Positions 17,013 through 27,208 are shown, numbered from the stretch's first letter. The stretch: DNA of 64,000 nt from Novibacillus thermophilus (GCF_002005165.1 NZ_CP019699.1:2356001-2420000); one strand, 5' to 3'. The notes: generated from the sequence alone by a model not told the origin. Translations and numbers: made by a program.

Positions 17013-18956
17013 ATGAGCAAAGACCAACTGCAGCCAGAACATGCAGAAGCGATCTTGGAAAAGTACGATCGACAGAGCGCCGTGAGGCACCACATCGGAA
17101 AGTGGGGATGGGTGGTCACGTTCCTTGCGGTCTATTTGACCTTATTCCATCTGTACACCGGTTACTTCGGCACGTTTCAGACACAGATTCAGGGTGCCGT
17201 CCATCTCGGAACAGCTCTCGGGTTGATTTTTTTGTTGTATCCGGCCAAGAAGGGCAAGACCAAAGAGCGAAAAGGGGTTCCTTGGTACGATGTCGTTTTA
17301 GCCTTTACGTCGTTATTTGTCGGCTATTATAAAATTGTTTTCTTTGATGAAATTCTGCAGGCACGAGTGACCGGTTACAGCCTGCTCGACTTTACACTGG
17401 CTGTACTCGGTGTGTTACTCGTCCTGGAAGCGACGCGGCGTACCGTCGGCATTCCCATCATCGTTGTCGCTTCCGTCGCTATTTTGTACGCCTTGTTCGG
17501 CAATGTCATTCCGACACAAGTGCTCTCCCATTCCGGATTTGCCTTTGACAAAGTGATGACCGACTTGTGGTACAGAGAGAACGGCATATTCGGTACGCCG
17601 ATTCAAATCTCGTCAAAGTTCATCTTTCTCTTTTTGTTTTTTGGAGTGGTGCTGGTGAAGTCCGGAATCGGGCAGTTTTTTAACGATTTGGCCTTTGCCG
17701 TCACAGGGCGGTTTACCGGCGGAACGGCCAAAGCGGCTGTAATTGCCAGTGCCTTTCAAGGGATGATCTCGGGCAGTTCTGTCGCGAACACAGTGGCATC
17801 AGGGTCGTTTACGATCCCTATGATGAAAAAAGCGAAGTTTAAACCGGAATTCGCCGGAGCGACGGAGGCATCGGCATCGACTGGCGGCCAGTTAATGCCA
17901 CCTATTATGGGGGCGGCGGCGTTTATCATGGTCGAGTACATCGGGGTTCCCTACTCTGACATCATGTTAGCTGCTGCTGTCCCAGCGCTGTTATACTTTT
18001 CCGGTATCTTTATCGGCACACATTTCGAAGCTAAAAAGCAGGGCATTTTAGGTGTGCCGAAGCATGAACTGCCGGAAGCGAAAGAGCTCCTGTTGAAAAA
18101 AGGGTACATGTTGTTGCCGCTCATCATCATCGTTTTCACCTTGTTGTCCGGGTTTACGCCGCAAAGGGCGGCCCTGCTCGGGATTGCTGTCGCGTTTGCC
18201 GTCAGTTTTTTCCGGAAGGACACGAGAATGTCGCTGCGCCAAATTTTAAACACGTTGGAAGAAGGGGCGCGGGTCGCGTTGCCCGTTATCGCCGCTGTCG
18301 CCTGTGCCGGGATTATTGCCGGGGTTGTCGGGATGACAGGCCTCGGTTCAAAATTTGCGGCTGGCATTATTGCATTAGCGGGAGGCACCCTCATTCTCGC
18401 TCTCTTTTACACGATGATCGCGTGCTTAATTCTCGGAATGGGGCTGCCGACGACGGCTAATTATGTCGTCACTTCCACTGTCGCCGCGCCGGCGCTCATC
18501 AACGAGTTCGGACTGGCGCCGATTGCCGTCCATTTGTTCGTGTTTTACTTTGGTATCGTGGCGGACATCACACCGCCCGTCTGTTTAGCGGCCTTCGCCG
18601 GTGCGGGTATCGCCCGGGCCAACCCGTTCAAAACGGGTGTGACGGCGGTGAAGTTGGCCATCGCGGCGTTTATCGTGCCTTACATCTTTGTGTACAATCC
18701 GATCATCGTCCTCGTGGATGCGACACCGCTCTCGCTGCTTCTCGCCGTTGTGACTGCCCTGATCGGCATGGCTGCCGTCAGCAGTTCCGTCATCGGTTTC
18801 TTCGTTCGCCGATCGAACGGTTGGGAGAGAGTCGTTCTGTTTATCGCCGGGTTGTCCCTCATCTCGCCGGAGAATATTTCTGACGTCGTTGGATTGGTCG
18901 TCATTGCGTTCATCTGGCTGCTTCAGAAACGCCGTGCGGACAAAACCCGCTCTTGA
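17013..18956 (+). CDS. TRAP transporter fused 4TM-12TM permease
   Basis: Membrane permease of TAXI-type TRAP systems, where the small (DctQ-like) and large (DctM-like) subunits are fused; it imports the solute delivered by the receptor using an ion gradient. 647 residues. About four helices in the first 175 residues, then the DctM-like part with GGTAKAAVIASAFQGMISGSS, ASTGGQLMPPIMGAAAF, GLPTTANYVVTSTVAAPAL and DITPPVCLAAFAGAGIA, all family hallmarks. ATG behind GAGGAGGTGA, 58 bases after the receptor gene. It ends in a strong terminator. The substrate is not deducible; TAXI systems mostly carry dicarboxylates or amino acids. Confidence 0.92.
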   Translation: MSKDQLQPEHAEAILEKYDRQSAVRHHIGKWGWVVTFLAVYLTLFHLYTGYFGTFQTQIQGAVHLGTALGLIFLLYPAKKGKTKERKGVPWYDVVLAFTSLFVGYYKIVFFDEILQARVTGYSLLDFTLAVLGVLLVLEATRRTVGIPIIVVASVAILYALFGNVIPTQVLSHSGFAFDKVMTDLWYRENGIFGTPIQISSKFIFLFLFFGVVLVKSGIGQFFNDLAFAVTGRFTGGTAKAAVIASAFQGMISGSSVANTVASGSFTIPMMKKAKFKPEFAGATEASASTGGQLMPPIMGAAAFIMVEYIGVPYSDIMLAAAVPALLYFSGIFIGTHFEAKKQGILGVPKHELPEAKELLLKKGYMLLPLIIIVFTLLSGFTPQRAALLGIAVAFAVSFFRKDTRMSLRQILNTLEEGARVALPVIAAVACAGIIAGVVGMTGLGSKFAAGIIALAGGTLILALFYTMIACLILGMGLPTTANYVVTSTVAAPALINEFGLAPIAVHLFVFYFGIVADITPPVCLAAFAGAGIARANPFKTGVTAVKLAIAAFIVPYIFVYNPIIVLVDATPLSLLLAVVTALIGMAAVSSSVIGFFVRRSNGWERVVLFIAGLSLISPENISDVVGLVVIAFIWLLQKRRADKTRS

Positions 18957-18993
18957 ACTGTGCAGACGAACAGACAGTCACAAGACGTGAGAC

Positions 18994-19035
18994 AACCATC
19001 GCCACCGAGGGAGACCGAGGTGGCGATGGTTTTTT
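18994..19035 (+). terminator. Rho-independent terminator of the TRAP operon
   Basis: A perfect 13-bp stem (AACCATCGCCACC / GGTGGCGATGGTT), a 12-base loop and a T-run. Confidence 0.9.
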
Positions 19036-19504
19036 GATGATGCTGTAAACTTGGCGCATCAGTTCATATGCATTGTTCGTTCGAACAGTAAATCGTCTTT
19101 TCCGTTCCGATCAATGGGTCTTCTAAATCTACCTCATGCTCCAATTGGTCCGCGAATTGCAGAACCACCAGATATCATTTTGAACCTTAAAAAAAATAAT
19201 GACGTTACATTATTTACATAATCATGTATGGTGGAATCATTGAACTTGAGGGAGGGTACAGATGTGTAAGCGAGTGGGTGAGCTATGTTAAAAGGAGAAT
19301 AGAATCTTTCCGCTAGGGAGAGGGGATTGTCTAAACTCGGCGGCGTGGATGGCGTGGATAATGAGTTGAGTAAAAAGAAGAAGGTCCGATTGCGTGAGTA
19401 GAGTAAAGGTTGCTCTGGAGCAAAGCAGATATTCGCTGGTCGGTTGAACGTGTGAGGAAGGTGTTGAAGTCTGGAGATTTTTAAGTATTCACAAGGAGCA
19501 CGAT
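19036..19504. other. Gene-poor gap with a possible coding remnant
   Basis: No full gene between the TRAP terminator and the DctM-like gene. On the minus strand 19064-19174 could encode a 36-residue stop-bounded peptide ending in YCSNEQCI, with a plausible acidic composition; it may be the tail of a decayed gene. Around 19200-19235 there are AT-rich half-palindromes. Two or three very short plus-strand reading frames with purine-rich upstream sites occur (for example TTG at 19327 for 24 codons), none convincing. Confidence 0.3.
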
Positions 19505-20861
19505 ATGATGGTAACCGTCATAATTCCGATTGTATTGTTGCTCGTGATTATTTTAGTGCCAGCTATTCCCAAAATCGGAGGGGAAGTCCGGATCGGGCTG
19601 CTCGTGGCCGGCGTGTCCGCGGCTTTCTTGGGTGGGCTGGGAGCAGCGGATACGGTGTCGGCTGCGATTTCCGGCATTGACAAATTGGCTTGGGTCATCA
19701 TGTTGTCAATCTTTGGCAGTTTTTACGCAGAATCACAGGTAAAGTTGGGTACGATGGATACAGTACTGAACACGTTTCGCTCGCTCTTCGGAAATTCCTC
19801 AAAAGGGCTCATTGCATCTATTATTTTCACCTTAGTCCTGGCCGGCTCACTACTCGGCGACGCCATAGCAGCCGCGACGGTGATTGGCTTTTTAGTCGTA
19901 AGTTCACTCCGGGATTTGCGGTTAAACGGAGAGCAGATCAGTCTGATTATACTCATGGGAGCTGTAATCGGCTCCGTGATGCCTCCCATTTCTCAGGCCA
20001 TATTCTTATCTTCTTCTCTCATAGGAATAAATCCTGAGCCCGTGCTAAAGGTCGGATACGTAACCGTTGGGTTAGGTGTTGTGGTTGCCGTTATTACAGG
20101 TGTGCGCTTAGTAAACATGAAAAAAATTCCCGAGGCCTTGCTTCCAAAGCAGACATTTAAACAGATTTTGAGTTCTCACTGGTACACACTTGTTCCGTTA
20201 GCTCTGCTTGTTGTGATCGTTGTGGCGTCGTCGGGTTTTGGTTTCAATATTTTTGAAAGGTGGACGCCGTTTGTGCGACTTTCTCGTCTTCTGAATCAAT
20301 ATCCGATTATTCAAGGCATCACCTTTCCTGTCGTTCTCGCCATTATCGTCGCCTTGGCTGTGAGCTTTCTGTTCCCGCGAGTGAGGCGTGAAGCAGTGCC
20401 GATATTTATAGGCGGACTGCGTAAAGTAAACAAGACGGTGCAAATCCAGCTGTGCGCAGGCATCATGATCGGAATTTTTTATGAGGCTGGTCTAATTGAA
20501 ATGGTGAAAGCGTTCGCAGAAAGTTTAGAACCTACGGCTATGAAGTGGGGAGGTGGTTTTGCAACGATACTCGTCGGGATGTTAACCGGCTCCCAAACGA
20601 CAGCCCAAACGGTGATCGTCACCTTTTTGGGACCCGTTTTGATGAACCTAGGGGGTAGAACCAGTGAATACGGCCCTTGGCGCGGCACATCTAGCGATGG
20701 CGGGACAGTCCATGCCTCCAGTAGGGTTAACGACATTTGTCATCGTCGGCATTGTCGGCGGGATCATGAATGAAAAAGTAGACCCCGTGAAGGTCATGAT
20801 CTTGGCCTTGCCACTAACGGTTTACTTTGCAATTTCAGGTTTTATCGCCTGGTTTATTTAG
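19505..20861 (+). pseudogene. DctM-like TRAP large permease, frameshifted
   Basis: About 450-residue membrane transporter resembling DctM-type large permeases: repeated hydrophobic helices, GSLLGDAIAAATVIGFLV, GAVIGSVMPPISQAIFLSSS and, near the end, GMLTGSQTTAQTVIVTFLGPVL. The frame breaks after VLMNLG in the G-run 20651-20655; with four Gs instead of five the protein continues as VEPVNTALGAAHLAMAGQS and then the last helices to FIAWFI. No small DctQ subunit or receptor gene is next to it. It precedes a racemase by 18 bases, so it probably imports the amino acid that enzyme handles. The break may be a base-call error. Confidence 0.78.
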
Positions 20862-20879
20862 AAGAGGGGAATAAAAGAG

Positions 20880-21557
20880 ATGGAAGAAGCGAAAATAGGG
20901 GTTTTGATGTTGGACACTACATTTCCTCGACTTCTCGGTGACATCGGCAATGGGTTGACCTTTCCCTTCCCTGTCAAATACGCACTGGTCAAAGGGGCGA
21001 CAGTCGATCGCGTGGTCAAAGAAGGGGATCCATCTTTGCTGCAGCCTTTTGTAGAGGGTGCCCTTACGTTACAGAGACAAGGAGTTCAAGCGATCACGAC
21101 AAGTTGTGGGTTTTTATCCCTTTTTCAGAAAGAGATTGAACAAAAAGTAAATGTCCTGTTTTACGCTTCCAGCCTTATACAAATTCCATTTGTCTATCGT
21201 TTAGTAGGAAAGCGGGGACAAATTGGCGTTATGACGGCAAGCAAAGCATCCCTCAGTTCCCAACACTTCAAAGCGTTGGGGATACATCAAATACCGATGG
21301 CTGTTGAAGGGATGGACAACATGCCTGAATTTACGCGATGCTTTGTTGAGGGGCAGGAGGACATGGACGCAGACAAAGTAGAAAAAGAAGTGGTCGGAAA
21401 AGCGAAGACGCTTGTAGACAACCACCCAGATGTGCGGGCTATTGTTCTCGAATGCACCAACATGTCTCCTTATAAAGAAAGGATTAAAAAGGCTGTAAAT
21501 CTGCCTGTATTCGATATCGTATCATTAACAGAGTTTGTATATGCCGCGTTGCCGTGA
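20880..21557 (+). CDS. Aspartate/glutamate racemase-family protein
   Basis: Cofactor-independent racemase fold (Asp/Glu/hydantoin racemase superfamily), 225 residues. Two cysteines at the expected places, in AITTSCGFL (about residue 80) and AIVLECTNMSPY (about residue 187), would be the acid/base pair that inverts an amino acid. ATG start after GAGGGGA. The gene is packed between the DctM-like permease and an FAD amino-acid oxidase-like enzyme, suggesting uptake, racemisation and oxidation of one amino acid. The exact substrate is unknown; the N-terminal MLDTTFPRLLGDIGN segment is typical of the uncharacterised subgroup, not of cell-wall MurI. Confidence 0.8.
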   Translation: MEEAKIGVLMLDTTFPRLLGDIGNGLTFPFPVKYALVKGATVDRVVKEGDPSLLQPFVEGALTLQRQGVQAITTSCGFLSLFQKEIEQKVNVLFYASSLIQIPFVYRLVGKRGQIGVMTASKASLSSQHFKALGIHQIPMAVEGMDNMPEFTRCFVEGQEDMDADKVEKEVVGKAKTLVDNHPDVRAIVLECTNMSPYKERIKKAVNLPVFDIVSLTEFVYAALP

Positions 21558-21606
21558 CAGTAGGTTTGGATCTCTTTTTGAAAGAAATGGGAAATGGGGA
21601 AAGAAC

Positions 21607-22764
21607 ATGTCATACCGTGTCATTGTCGTTGGTGGAGGCATCATCGGTACGTCGATCGCGTATTACTTGACGAAACTCGGGGTAGAGGTGACATTAATTG
21701 AAGCGAAAGACCTCGCTTCGGGTACGTCGGGGGCGTGCGACCGAGCGATTATGCTTCAATCGAAAAAACCGGGGCCTTTGCTCGATTTAGCGATAGAAAG
21801 TGCTCACATGTATGCCGACCTCGAAGCAGAGTTAGGCGCAGATCTGGAATATCGGAAATGCGGTGGCATGATCCTGGTCGAGACGGAACAGGAGCGGGAA
21901 GCGATCCAGCGCCTTGTTGACCAACAGCAGAAAGCAGGGTTACAAGTAGAGTTCTTATCTGGAGCAGAAGCGCGTAAACGCCAACCAGGATTGTCCAAGG
22001 ACGTAATAGGGGCGACCTGGTCTGATGACGATGCTGAGGTTAATCCGTTAAACGTTTGTTTTGCGATGGCCAGTGCCGCTCGAAAACGGGGAGCTGACAT
22101 CCGTCTCCAATCAAGAGTGACTGGTCTCATCACTGATCGTGAACGAGTCGTAGGAGTTGAGGTCAGCGGTGAGAAAATATTCGCCGACGCCACTGTCCTA
22201 TCGTCAGGAGTTTGGACACCAAAACTACTGGCTCCACTGGGACTTCACGTCCCGATCATTCCACGCCGGGGACAGATCCTCGTATCCGAGCGAATTCCAC
22301 CGATGATCAACTCCGTGATTTTGAGTGGAGCCTACATTGCATCTAAAATGTTAAAGAGAGCAAGCAGTGGGGAAAAGACCGATACTGCGGGAATCGGCCT
22401 CGCGATTGGACAAACCAAAAGCGGAAACTTGCTCATCGGCGGCTCTCGCGAATTTGTGGGGTTTGATCGGCGGCCGACTGCAGAAGTTTTACATGCCATT
22501 AGCCAAACAGCTGTAAGAGTTTTTCCAGTTTTAGGGAGTGTCAACATTTTGCGCGCTTTTGCTGGACTTCGGCCTTATACTCCGGACAAAATGCCTATCC
22601 TTGGAGTGGTAAAAGAGTGGTCCGGCTTGTACATTGCAGCTGGTCACGAAGGGGATGGAATCGCCCTTGCGCCGGTAACAGGTAAATTAATGGCGCGCGT
22701 TGCGTGTGGCCTTGATCCAGGCTTCGACCTGCGTCCTTTTTCACTGTCGCGTTTTCAGCGTTAA
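21607..22764 (+). CDS. FAD-dependent amino-acid oxidoreductase (DAO family)
   Basis: Flavoenzyme of the D-amino-acid oxidase/glycine oxidase/sarcosine oxidase family, 385 residues. The Rossmann FAD motif is right at the start (RVIVVGGGIIGTSIAYYL), followed by a SGTSGACDRAIM segment. The C terminus has GLRPYTPDKMPILG and the second FAD contact GLYIAAGHEGDGIALAP. The ATG is chosen because GGGGAAAGA lies just upstream. It follows the racemase by 49 bases and is probably in its operon. Related enzymes in opine or proline oxidase complexes have small 2Fe-2S partners; a possible broken one follows at 22788. Confidence 0.85.
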   Translation: MSYRVIVVGGGIIGTSIAYYLTKLGVEVTLIEAKDLASGTSGACDRAIMLQSKKPGPLLDLAIESAHMYADLEAELGADLEYRKCGGMILVETEQEREAIQRLVDQQQKAGLQVEFLSGAEARKRQPGLSKDVIGATWSDDDAEVNPLNVCFAMASAARKRGADIRLQSRVTGLITDRERVVGVEVSGEKIFADATVLSSGVWTPKLLAPLGLHVPIIPRRGQILVSERIPPMINSVILSGAYIASKMLKRASSGEKTDTAGIGLAIGQTKSGNLLIGGSREFVGFDRRPTAEVLHAISQTAVRVFPVLGSVNILRAFAGLRPYTPDKMPILGVVKEWSGLYIAAGHEGDGIALAPVTGKLMARVACGLDPGFDLRPFSLSRFQR

Positions 22765-22787
22765 ACCAGTAGAAGAGAAAGGAGGAG

Positions 22788-22898
22788 GTGCGCCACTTCC
22801 TATCGCATCCCGTAAAAGGTCGCCAGCAACCAAAACGCCAAGCGGAGTTTTTCAGCTGTGGGGGTGGCATGACCGCCTCCTTCGCTGGTGAGCATTGA
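22788..22898 (+). pseudogene. Possible remnant of a 2Fe-2S binding oxidase subunit
   Basis: 36 codons from GTG, directly after a very purine-rich site (AAAGGAGGAG), 23 bases past the oxidase gene. The peptide has HPV-x-G near the start, then EFF, a G-x-MTA step and an FAGE ending, reminiscent of the first strands of small (2Fe-2S)-binding subunits that accompany such oxidases. It stops where the cysteine cluster should begin. The following 85 bases before the lysC end contain nothing convincing. Low-confidence homology by eye. Confidence 0.28.
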
Positions 22899-22983
22899 GT
22901 GGTCGAAACACGGAGAAAGCAATGGTGCGTCTAACGCATGCAGCGGCCCTTGCGAGCTGCAACGCGCCCAATCGCCAGGGCGA

Positions 22984-24201
22984 CTATTGAAACTGCGAGA
23001 CTTGCAACACAGCCTCTTTCGCCTTGTCGAGGTCGAAAGCCTGGTGTAACGCGTTCGCTGCTTTCATGACATCCTCCTGGCAGATCAAACAGGATACACT
23101 GTGTCTGGAAGTCGTGACCGATTTTCCCTTAATGGAAGCGCGGTGCAATTGTTCCTCAACAGTGGAGACAATATCGGGGTTGTCCGCCTCGGCACCGACG
23201 ACCGAAAGGAGGGCTTTATCGTACTCGTAGTCGACACGTTCGACTGAGCCCTTGAATTCGCTGAGCATAGCCGAAAGTTTTGGCACATGCTCACGCTTGA
23301 TGAGAAAGGAAAGCTCCCGTGTACCTTTGTCTCTCACGAGGGAAGAGTGGGCTGCAACAGCAGTCAAACGGTTGACGACAGTTGGTTCCCTTTTCGTCAG
23401 GGCGAGGGTCACGTTTACCAGATGCTCCATACACGCAATGCCGCTCACGGGGATGGCGGAACGTGTAGCACGAGTTTCGGTTATACGCGTCCCGTCTGCC
23501 TCGTGAAAACTCGACCGCACGATTAAAGGGACGCGGTTCTGCATCGCACATGCCACTGCCCGGGGATGTAACACGTGTGCTCCTAAACGAGACAGGGCGA
23601 GCATTTCATCGTAACAGATATGGGGTAACGGCCGGGCGTGTGGGACGATGCGGGGATCAGCCGTATATACGCCGTCCACATCTGTCAAAATGTCGCAGCG
23701 TTCTGCCCCCAAAGCCGCTGCCAGTACGACCGCCGTCGTATCGGATCCGCCGCGTCCGATGGTGGTCACTTCACCGTCTCCCGTCACCCCTTGAAATCCT
23801 GCCACAACGACGACGCGCCCTTTTTCGACGTGGGACAAAATCTTCTCTTGCTGCACTTCGACAATATCTGCTTCAGTGTGAACATCTTCAGTGATAATCC
23901 CAGCTTGCCAGCCCGTCAGCGAAACAGCTTTTACCCCGTGTTGATGCAGGGCCATGCACAATAGCGCCATTGACACTTGTTCGCCCGTTGCAAGTAGTTG
24001 ATCCATTTCCCGCGGATGAGGAAAAGGGGTAATAGTTTTCGCCATGTCTGTTAAATGATCGGTTGTGTCCCCCATGGCGGACACGACGATGACCAGCTGA
24101 TGTCCCTCGTCGACTTCTTGTGCGATGCGTTTGGCTGCTCTCTGAATGCGTTCAATTGATTTTAAAGACGATCCGCCGAACTTTTGCACAAGTAAACCCA
24201 T
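22984..24201 (-). CDS. lysC: Aspartate kinase
   Basis: Aspartokinase, the first step of the lysine/threonine/methionine/diaminopimelate pathway (aspartate plus ATP to aspartyl phosphate). 405 residues: kinase domain with VQKFGGSSL at the N terminus, VSAMGDTTDHL, GRGGSDTTAVVLAAALGAERCDILTDVDGVYTADPR, then two C-terminal ACT domains (about 260-400) for allosteric control. Length and layout fit the Bacillus LysC/DapG type. Start ATG with GGAAGGACTGG upstream. It stands alone, convergent with the oxidase gene. I see no lysine riboswitch in the roughly 300-base region upstream on its strand. Confidence 0.93.
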   Translation of the reverse strand: MGLLVQKFGGSSLKSIERIQRAAKRIAQEVDEGHQLVIVVSAMGDTTDHLTDMAKTITPFPHPREMDQLLATGEQVSMALLCMALHQHGVKAVSLTGWQAGIITEDVHTEADIVEVQQEKILSHVEKGRVVVVAGFQGVTGDGEVTTIGRGGSDTTAVVLAAALGAERCDILTDVDGVYTADPRIVPHARPLPHICYDEMLALSRLGAHVLHPRAVACAMQNRVPLIVRSSFHEADGTRITETRATRSAIPVSGIACMEHLVNVTLALTKREPTVVNRLTAVAAHSSLVRDKGTRELSFLIKREHVPKLSAMLSEFKGSVERVDYEYDKALLSVVGAEADNPDIVSTVEEQLHRASIKGKSVTTSRHSVSCLICQEDVMKAANALHQAFDLDKAKEAVLQVSQFQ

Positions 24202-24447
24202 AATATGTTTGCCAGTCCTTCCTTCAAAACAAATTTTTTGTCCTCACTACATGAACATATGTTTATATACAATGGACATTGTATCAGGAAATCCCTTTTT
24301 TGACAACTGTTTTTGTTCAAATGTCAGTGAAACCATGACTCTGTATTCGAAAATTTCATTTAATGAATGACTACATTAATCAATGATAATTCGCATTTCT
24401 TGTGAATAATCTGTAACGGTACGACAAGATGACACACTTGGGTATGC

Positions 24448-24463
24448 TGGCATGACATTTGCA
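24448..24463 (+). promoter_or_regulatory. Sigma-54 (-24/-12) promoter of the ALDH-rocD-putP unit
   Basis: TGGCAT-GACAT-TTGCA: GG at 24449-24450 and GC at 24461-24462, with exactly ten bases between them. 47 bases before the aldehyde dehydrogenase start. The rest of 24202-24447 is AT-rich with no gene and should contain lysC control sequences and the activator binding site. Confidence 0.82.
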
Positions 24464-24510
24464 TAGTCGTATAGTGTCGGAGAAATTGTGCTGTAAAGGA
24501 GGAAGCAGAC

Positions 24511-25992
24511 ATGAGTGAGTGTGTCAACTTCATTGATGGAGAATGGGTACCGTCTGCGACCGGGAGGTTTCGGGATAATCTGAACCCGGCGACGGGTGAA
24601 GTCTTGGGGCAAGTGACTCAGTCTGACGAAGGCGATCTGGATCGGGCCGTAGCGGCGGCTGTTGCCGCACAGCAAAAGTGGCGCCTCGTCCCGGCACCTG
24701 AACGTGCTGACGTGCTTTACCGGGCCGGGCAGTTACTCAAAGAGCGAAAGGAAGAGTTATCGCAAGCACTTACAAAGGAAATGGGGAAGGTCATCGCCGA
24801 AGCGCGGGGCGAAGTGCAGGAAGGGATTGACATGGCCTTCTTTATGGCGGGGGAAGGGCGGCGGTTGGTCGGAGATACGACTCCGTCTGAGCTCCCGAAC
24901 AAGTTTGCCATGAGCGTCAGAGCCCCGGTCGGCATTGCCGGACTCATTACACCGTGGAACTTCCCTATTGCCATTGCCACGTGGAAAGCGTTTCCAGCGA
25001 TCGTCGGCGGCAATGCTGTCGTGTGGAAGCCGGCCTCGGAAACGCCGGTGCTGGCAAACATGCTGGTGGGTATTTTGGAAGAAGCGGGTCTCCCAAAAGG
25101 GGTTATGAATCTCGTTTACGGTTCGGGGCAAGTCGTCGGCGAAGCGATGGTTGAGCATCCGGATATCGACATCATTTCCTTTACCGGGTCGACCGAAATT
25201 GGGCGCAGCGTTGCAGAGAAAGGCGGACGCCACTTAAAACGCGTCTCGTTGGAAATGGGCGGGAAAAACGGCATTATCGTCATGGACGATGCCGACTTGA
25301 AACTGGCTGTGGACGGCATTATTTGGAGCGGTTACGGGACGAGTGGGCAACGCTGTACAGCGGCCAGCCGGGTCATTGTGCACCGCGCGGTAAAAGAACA
25401 GTTGGAGGAAATGCTCCTTGAACGCATCCGGAACTTGACATTGGGCAATGGCCTGGACGAATCGGTCGACGTCGGACCCGTCATCAACCCTTCCGCCCTG
25501 AACAAAATTCACGGATATGTGAAAATCGGCAAAGAGGAGGGAGCCCGCCTTCTCTGTGGCGGAGAGGTGGCAGATACAGGCGAACTGGCAAAGGGCCATT
25601 TTTATCAGCCGACCTTGTTTACGGACGTGGAGCCTTTCATGCGCATTGCGCAAGAAGAAATTTTTGGTCCGGTCATTTCAATCATTCCGGTCGACAGTCT
25701 CGATGAAGCGATAACAGTGAACAACAGTGTCGCTTACGGCTTGTCCAGTTCTATTTTTACGCAGGATGTCAACCGCGTGTTTACTGCGATGCGCGACCTC
25801 GATACGGGAATTGTGTACGTTAACGCAGGCACGACAGGTGCCGAAATTCACTTGCCTTTTGGCGGCACGAAAGGAACGGGCAACGGACACCGCGATTCCG
25901 GTATTGCAGCCCTGGACGTGTTCACGGAGTGGAAGAGTGTGTACGTCGATTACAGCGGAACTTTGCAGCGGGCACAAATTGATAACAATTAG
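24511..25992 (+). CDS. Aldehyde dehydrogenase
   Basis: NAD(P)-dependent aldehyde dehydrogenase of 493 residues, oxidising an aldehyde to the acid. Visible: NPATGEVLG, the substrate entry [16 protein letters not shown], the cofactor motif [15 protein letters not shown], the general-base Glu in LEMGGKN, and the catalytic Cys in [12 protein letters not shown]. The C-terminal stretch [25 protein letters not shown] resembles semialdehyde dehydrogenases acting on amino-acid-derived semialdehydes. ATG after AAAGGAGG. First gene of a sigma-54-dependent unit with ornithine aminotransferase; the product of that enzyme, glutamate semialdehyde, or a lysine-derived semialdehyde is a likely substrate. It is not the typical RocA/PutA sequence. 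Confidence 0.85.
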   Translation: MSECVNFIDGEWVPSATGRFRDNLNPATGEVLGQVTQSDEGDLDRAVAAAVAAQQKWRLVPAPERADVLYRAGQLLKERKEELSQALTKEMGKVIAEARGEVQEGIDMAFFMAGEGRRLVGDTTPSELPNKFAMSVRAPVGIAGLITPWNFPIAIATWKAFPAIVGGNAVVWKPASETPVLANMLVGILEEAGLPKGVMNLVYGSGQVVGEAMVEHPDIDIISFTGSTEIGRSVAEKGGRHLKRVSLEMGGKNGIIVMDDADLKLAVDGIIWSGYGTSGQRCTAASRVIVHRAVKEQLEEMLLERIRNLTLGNGLDESVDVGPVINPSALNKIHGYVKIGKEEGARLLCGGEVADTGELAKGHFYQPTLFTDVEPFMRIAQEEIFGPVISIIPVDSLDEAITVNNSVAYGLSSSIFTQDVNRVFTAMRDLDTGIVYVNAGTTGAEIHLPFGGTKGTGNGHRDSGIAALDVFTEWKSVYVDYSGTLQRAQIDNN

Positions 25993-26011
25993 GTCGACAG
26001 GGGGAAGCGCG

Positions 26012-27208
26012 ATGACAACACAAACGGCGACACAGCGCATCATACAGGACAACGAGCAGTTCGGTGCACGTATCGACCAGCCGTTGCCGATCGTCATTTC
26101 TAGGGCGGAAGGCATTTGGGTTGAAGATGTAGAAGGAAAGCGGTACATGGATATGCTCAGTGCCTATTCCGCACTCAGCATGGGACACCGTCATCCCAAA
26201 ATCGTTCAGGCGTTAAAAGATCAAGCCGATCGCGTGACACTTACGTCTCGCGCGTTTTACAACGACCGGCTGGGCGAGTTTTTCCGCAAGTTGACGGCGC
26301 TGACGAAGAAAGACATGATTCTGCCGATGAATGCCGGAGCGGAAGCGGTGGAAACAGCCGTGAAGACGATGCGCCGCTGGGCGTACGAAATAAAAGGCGT
26401 GCCTGAGAATCAAGCGGAGATCGTCGTGTGTGAAGGGAACTTTCACGGCCGGACGACGACGGTGATTTCCTTCTCCTCTGAAGCGTCGTACAAGCGGGGG
26501 TTCGGGCCTTTGACGCCGGGATTTAAAACAGTTCCTTACGGGGACATTGACGCACTAAAGGCATCGATCACACAGAACACGGCCGGATTCCTCATCGAGC
26601 CGATACAAGGAGAAGGTGGGATACGCATCCCGCCCCAAGGTTATTTGCGCGAAGCGTACAACGTCTGTCGCGAACGGAACGTGTTGTTCGCCGCAGACGA
26701 GATCCAAACCGGACTCGGGCGTACCGGACGCCTTTTTGCCTGTGACTGGGAAGGTGTAGAACCGGACTTGTACATTTTGGGCAAAGCTTTGGGCGGCGGA
26801 GTGTTTCCAGTGTCGGCCGTTGCAGCGAACGAAGACATCTTCCAGGTTTGGACCGTCGGTTCCCACGGGTCGACGTTTGGTGGAAATCCCCTCGGCTGCG
26901 CTGTTGCGATGGCGGCTCTGGAGGTGCTTGAGGAAGAAAACCTCGTAGAGAACGCGTCTGAAATGGGCGAGTACATGCTAGGAGAGTTGAAGACAATTCA
27001 CAACCCGCACATTCGCGATATTCGCGGGCGCGGTCTGTTGATTGGGGTCGAGTTGGATACAGCGGCACGGCCTTACTGTGAACGCCTCAAAGAGAAAGGG
27101 CTGCTCTGCAAGGAGACCCACGGTAACATTATTCGTTTTGCTCCTCCGTTAATTATCGGAAAAGAAGACATCGACTGGGCGATAGCGCGCGTACGTCAAG
27201 TGTTGTAG
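26012..27208 (+). CDS. rocD: Ornithine aminotransferase
   Basis: PLP class III aminotransferase that converts ornithine and 2-oxoglutarate to glutamate semialdehyde and glutamate. 398 residues, typical. RocD landmarks: [73 protein letters not shown], and the PLP lysine in [16 protein letters not shown]. Starts 19 bases after the aldehyde dehydrogenase, with AGGGGGAAG upstream. The pair gives ornithine (arginine) catabolism toward glutamate, and both depend on the -24/-12 promoter upstream. B. subtilis rocDEF is also sigma-54 dependent. Confidence 0.93.
   Translation: MTTQTATQRIIQDNEQFGARIDQPLPIVISRAEGIWVEDVEGKRYMDMLSAYSALSMGHRHPKIVQALKDQADRVTLTSRAFYNDRLGEFFRKLTALTKKDMILPMNAGAEAVETAVKTMRRWAYEIKGVPENQAEIVVCEGNFHGRTTTVISFSSEASYKRGFGPLTPGFKTVPYGDIDALKASITQNTAGFLIEPIQGEGGIRIPPQGYLREAYNVCRERNVLFAADEIQTGLGRTGRLFACDWEGVEPDLYILGKALGGGVFPVSAVAANEDIFQVWTVGSHGSTFGGNPLGCAVAMAALEVLEEENLVENASEMGEYMLGELKTIHNPHIRDIRGRGLLIGVELDTAARPYCERLKEKGLLCKETHGNIIRFAPPLIIGKEDIDWAIARVRQVL

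Noticed and set aside
22776..22950. Lysine riboswitch-like pieces (GAGGTGCG, GTCGCC, GCTGG) near lysC
   Set aside because: They lie on the strand opposite lysC and downstream of it, and the five-helix pattern cannot be completed.
23291..24201. Several plus-strand frames inside lysC
   Set aside because: They are shadows of the conserved aspartokinase reading frame on the minus strand.
25727..26011. In-frame N-terminal extension of rocD to 25727
   Set aside because: It overlaps the conserved end of the aldehyde dehydrogenase gene, while the ATG at 26012 has a good ribosome site and matches family N termini.
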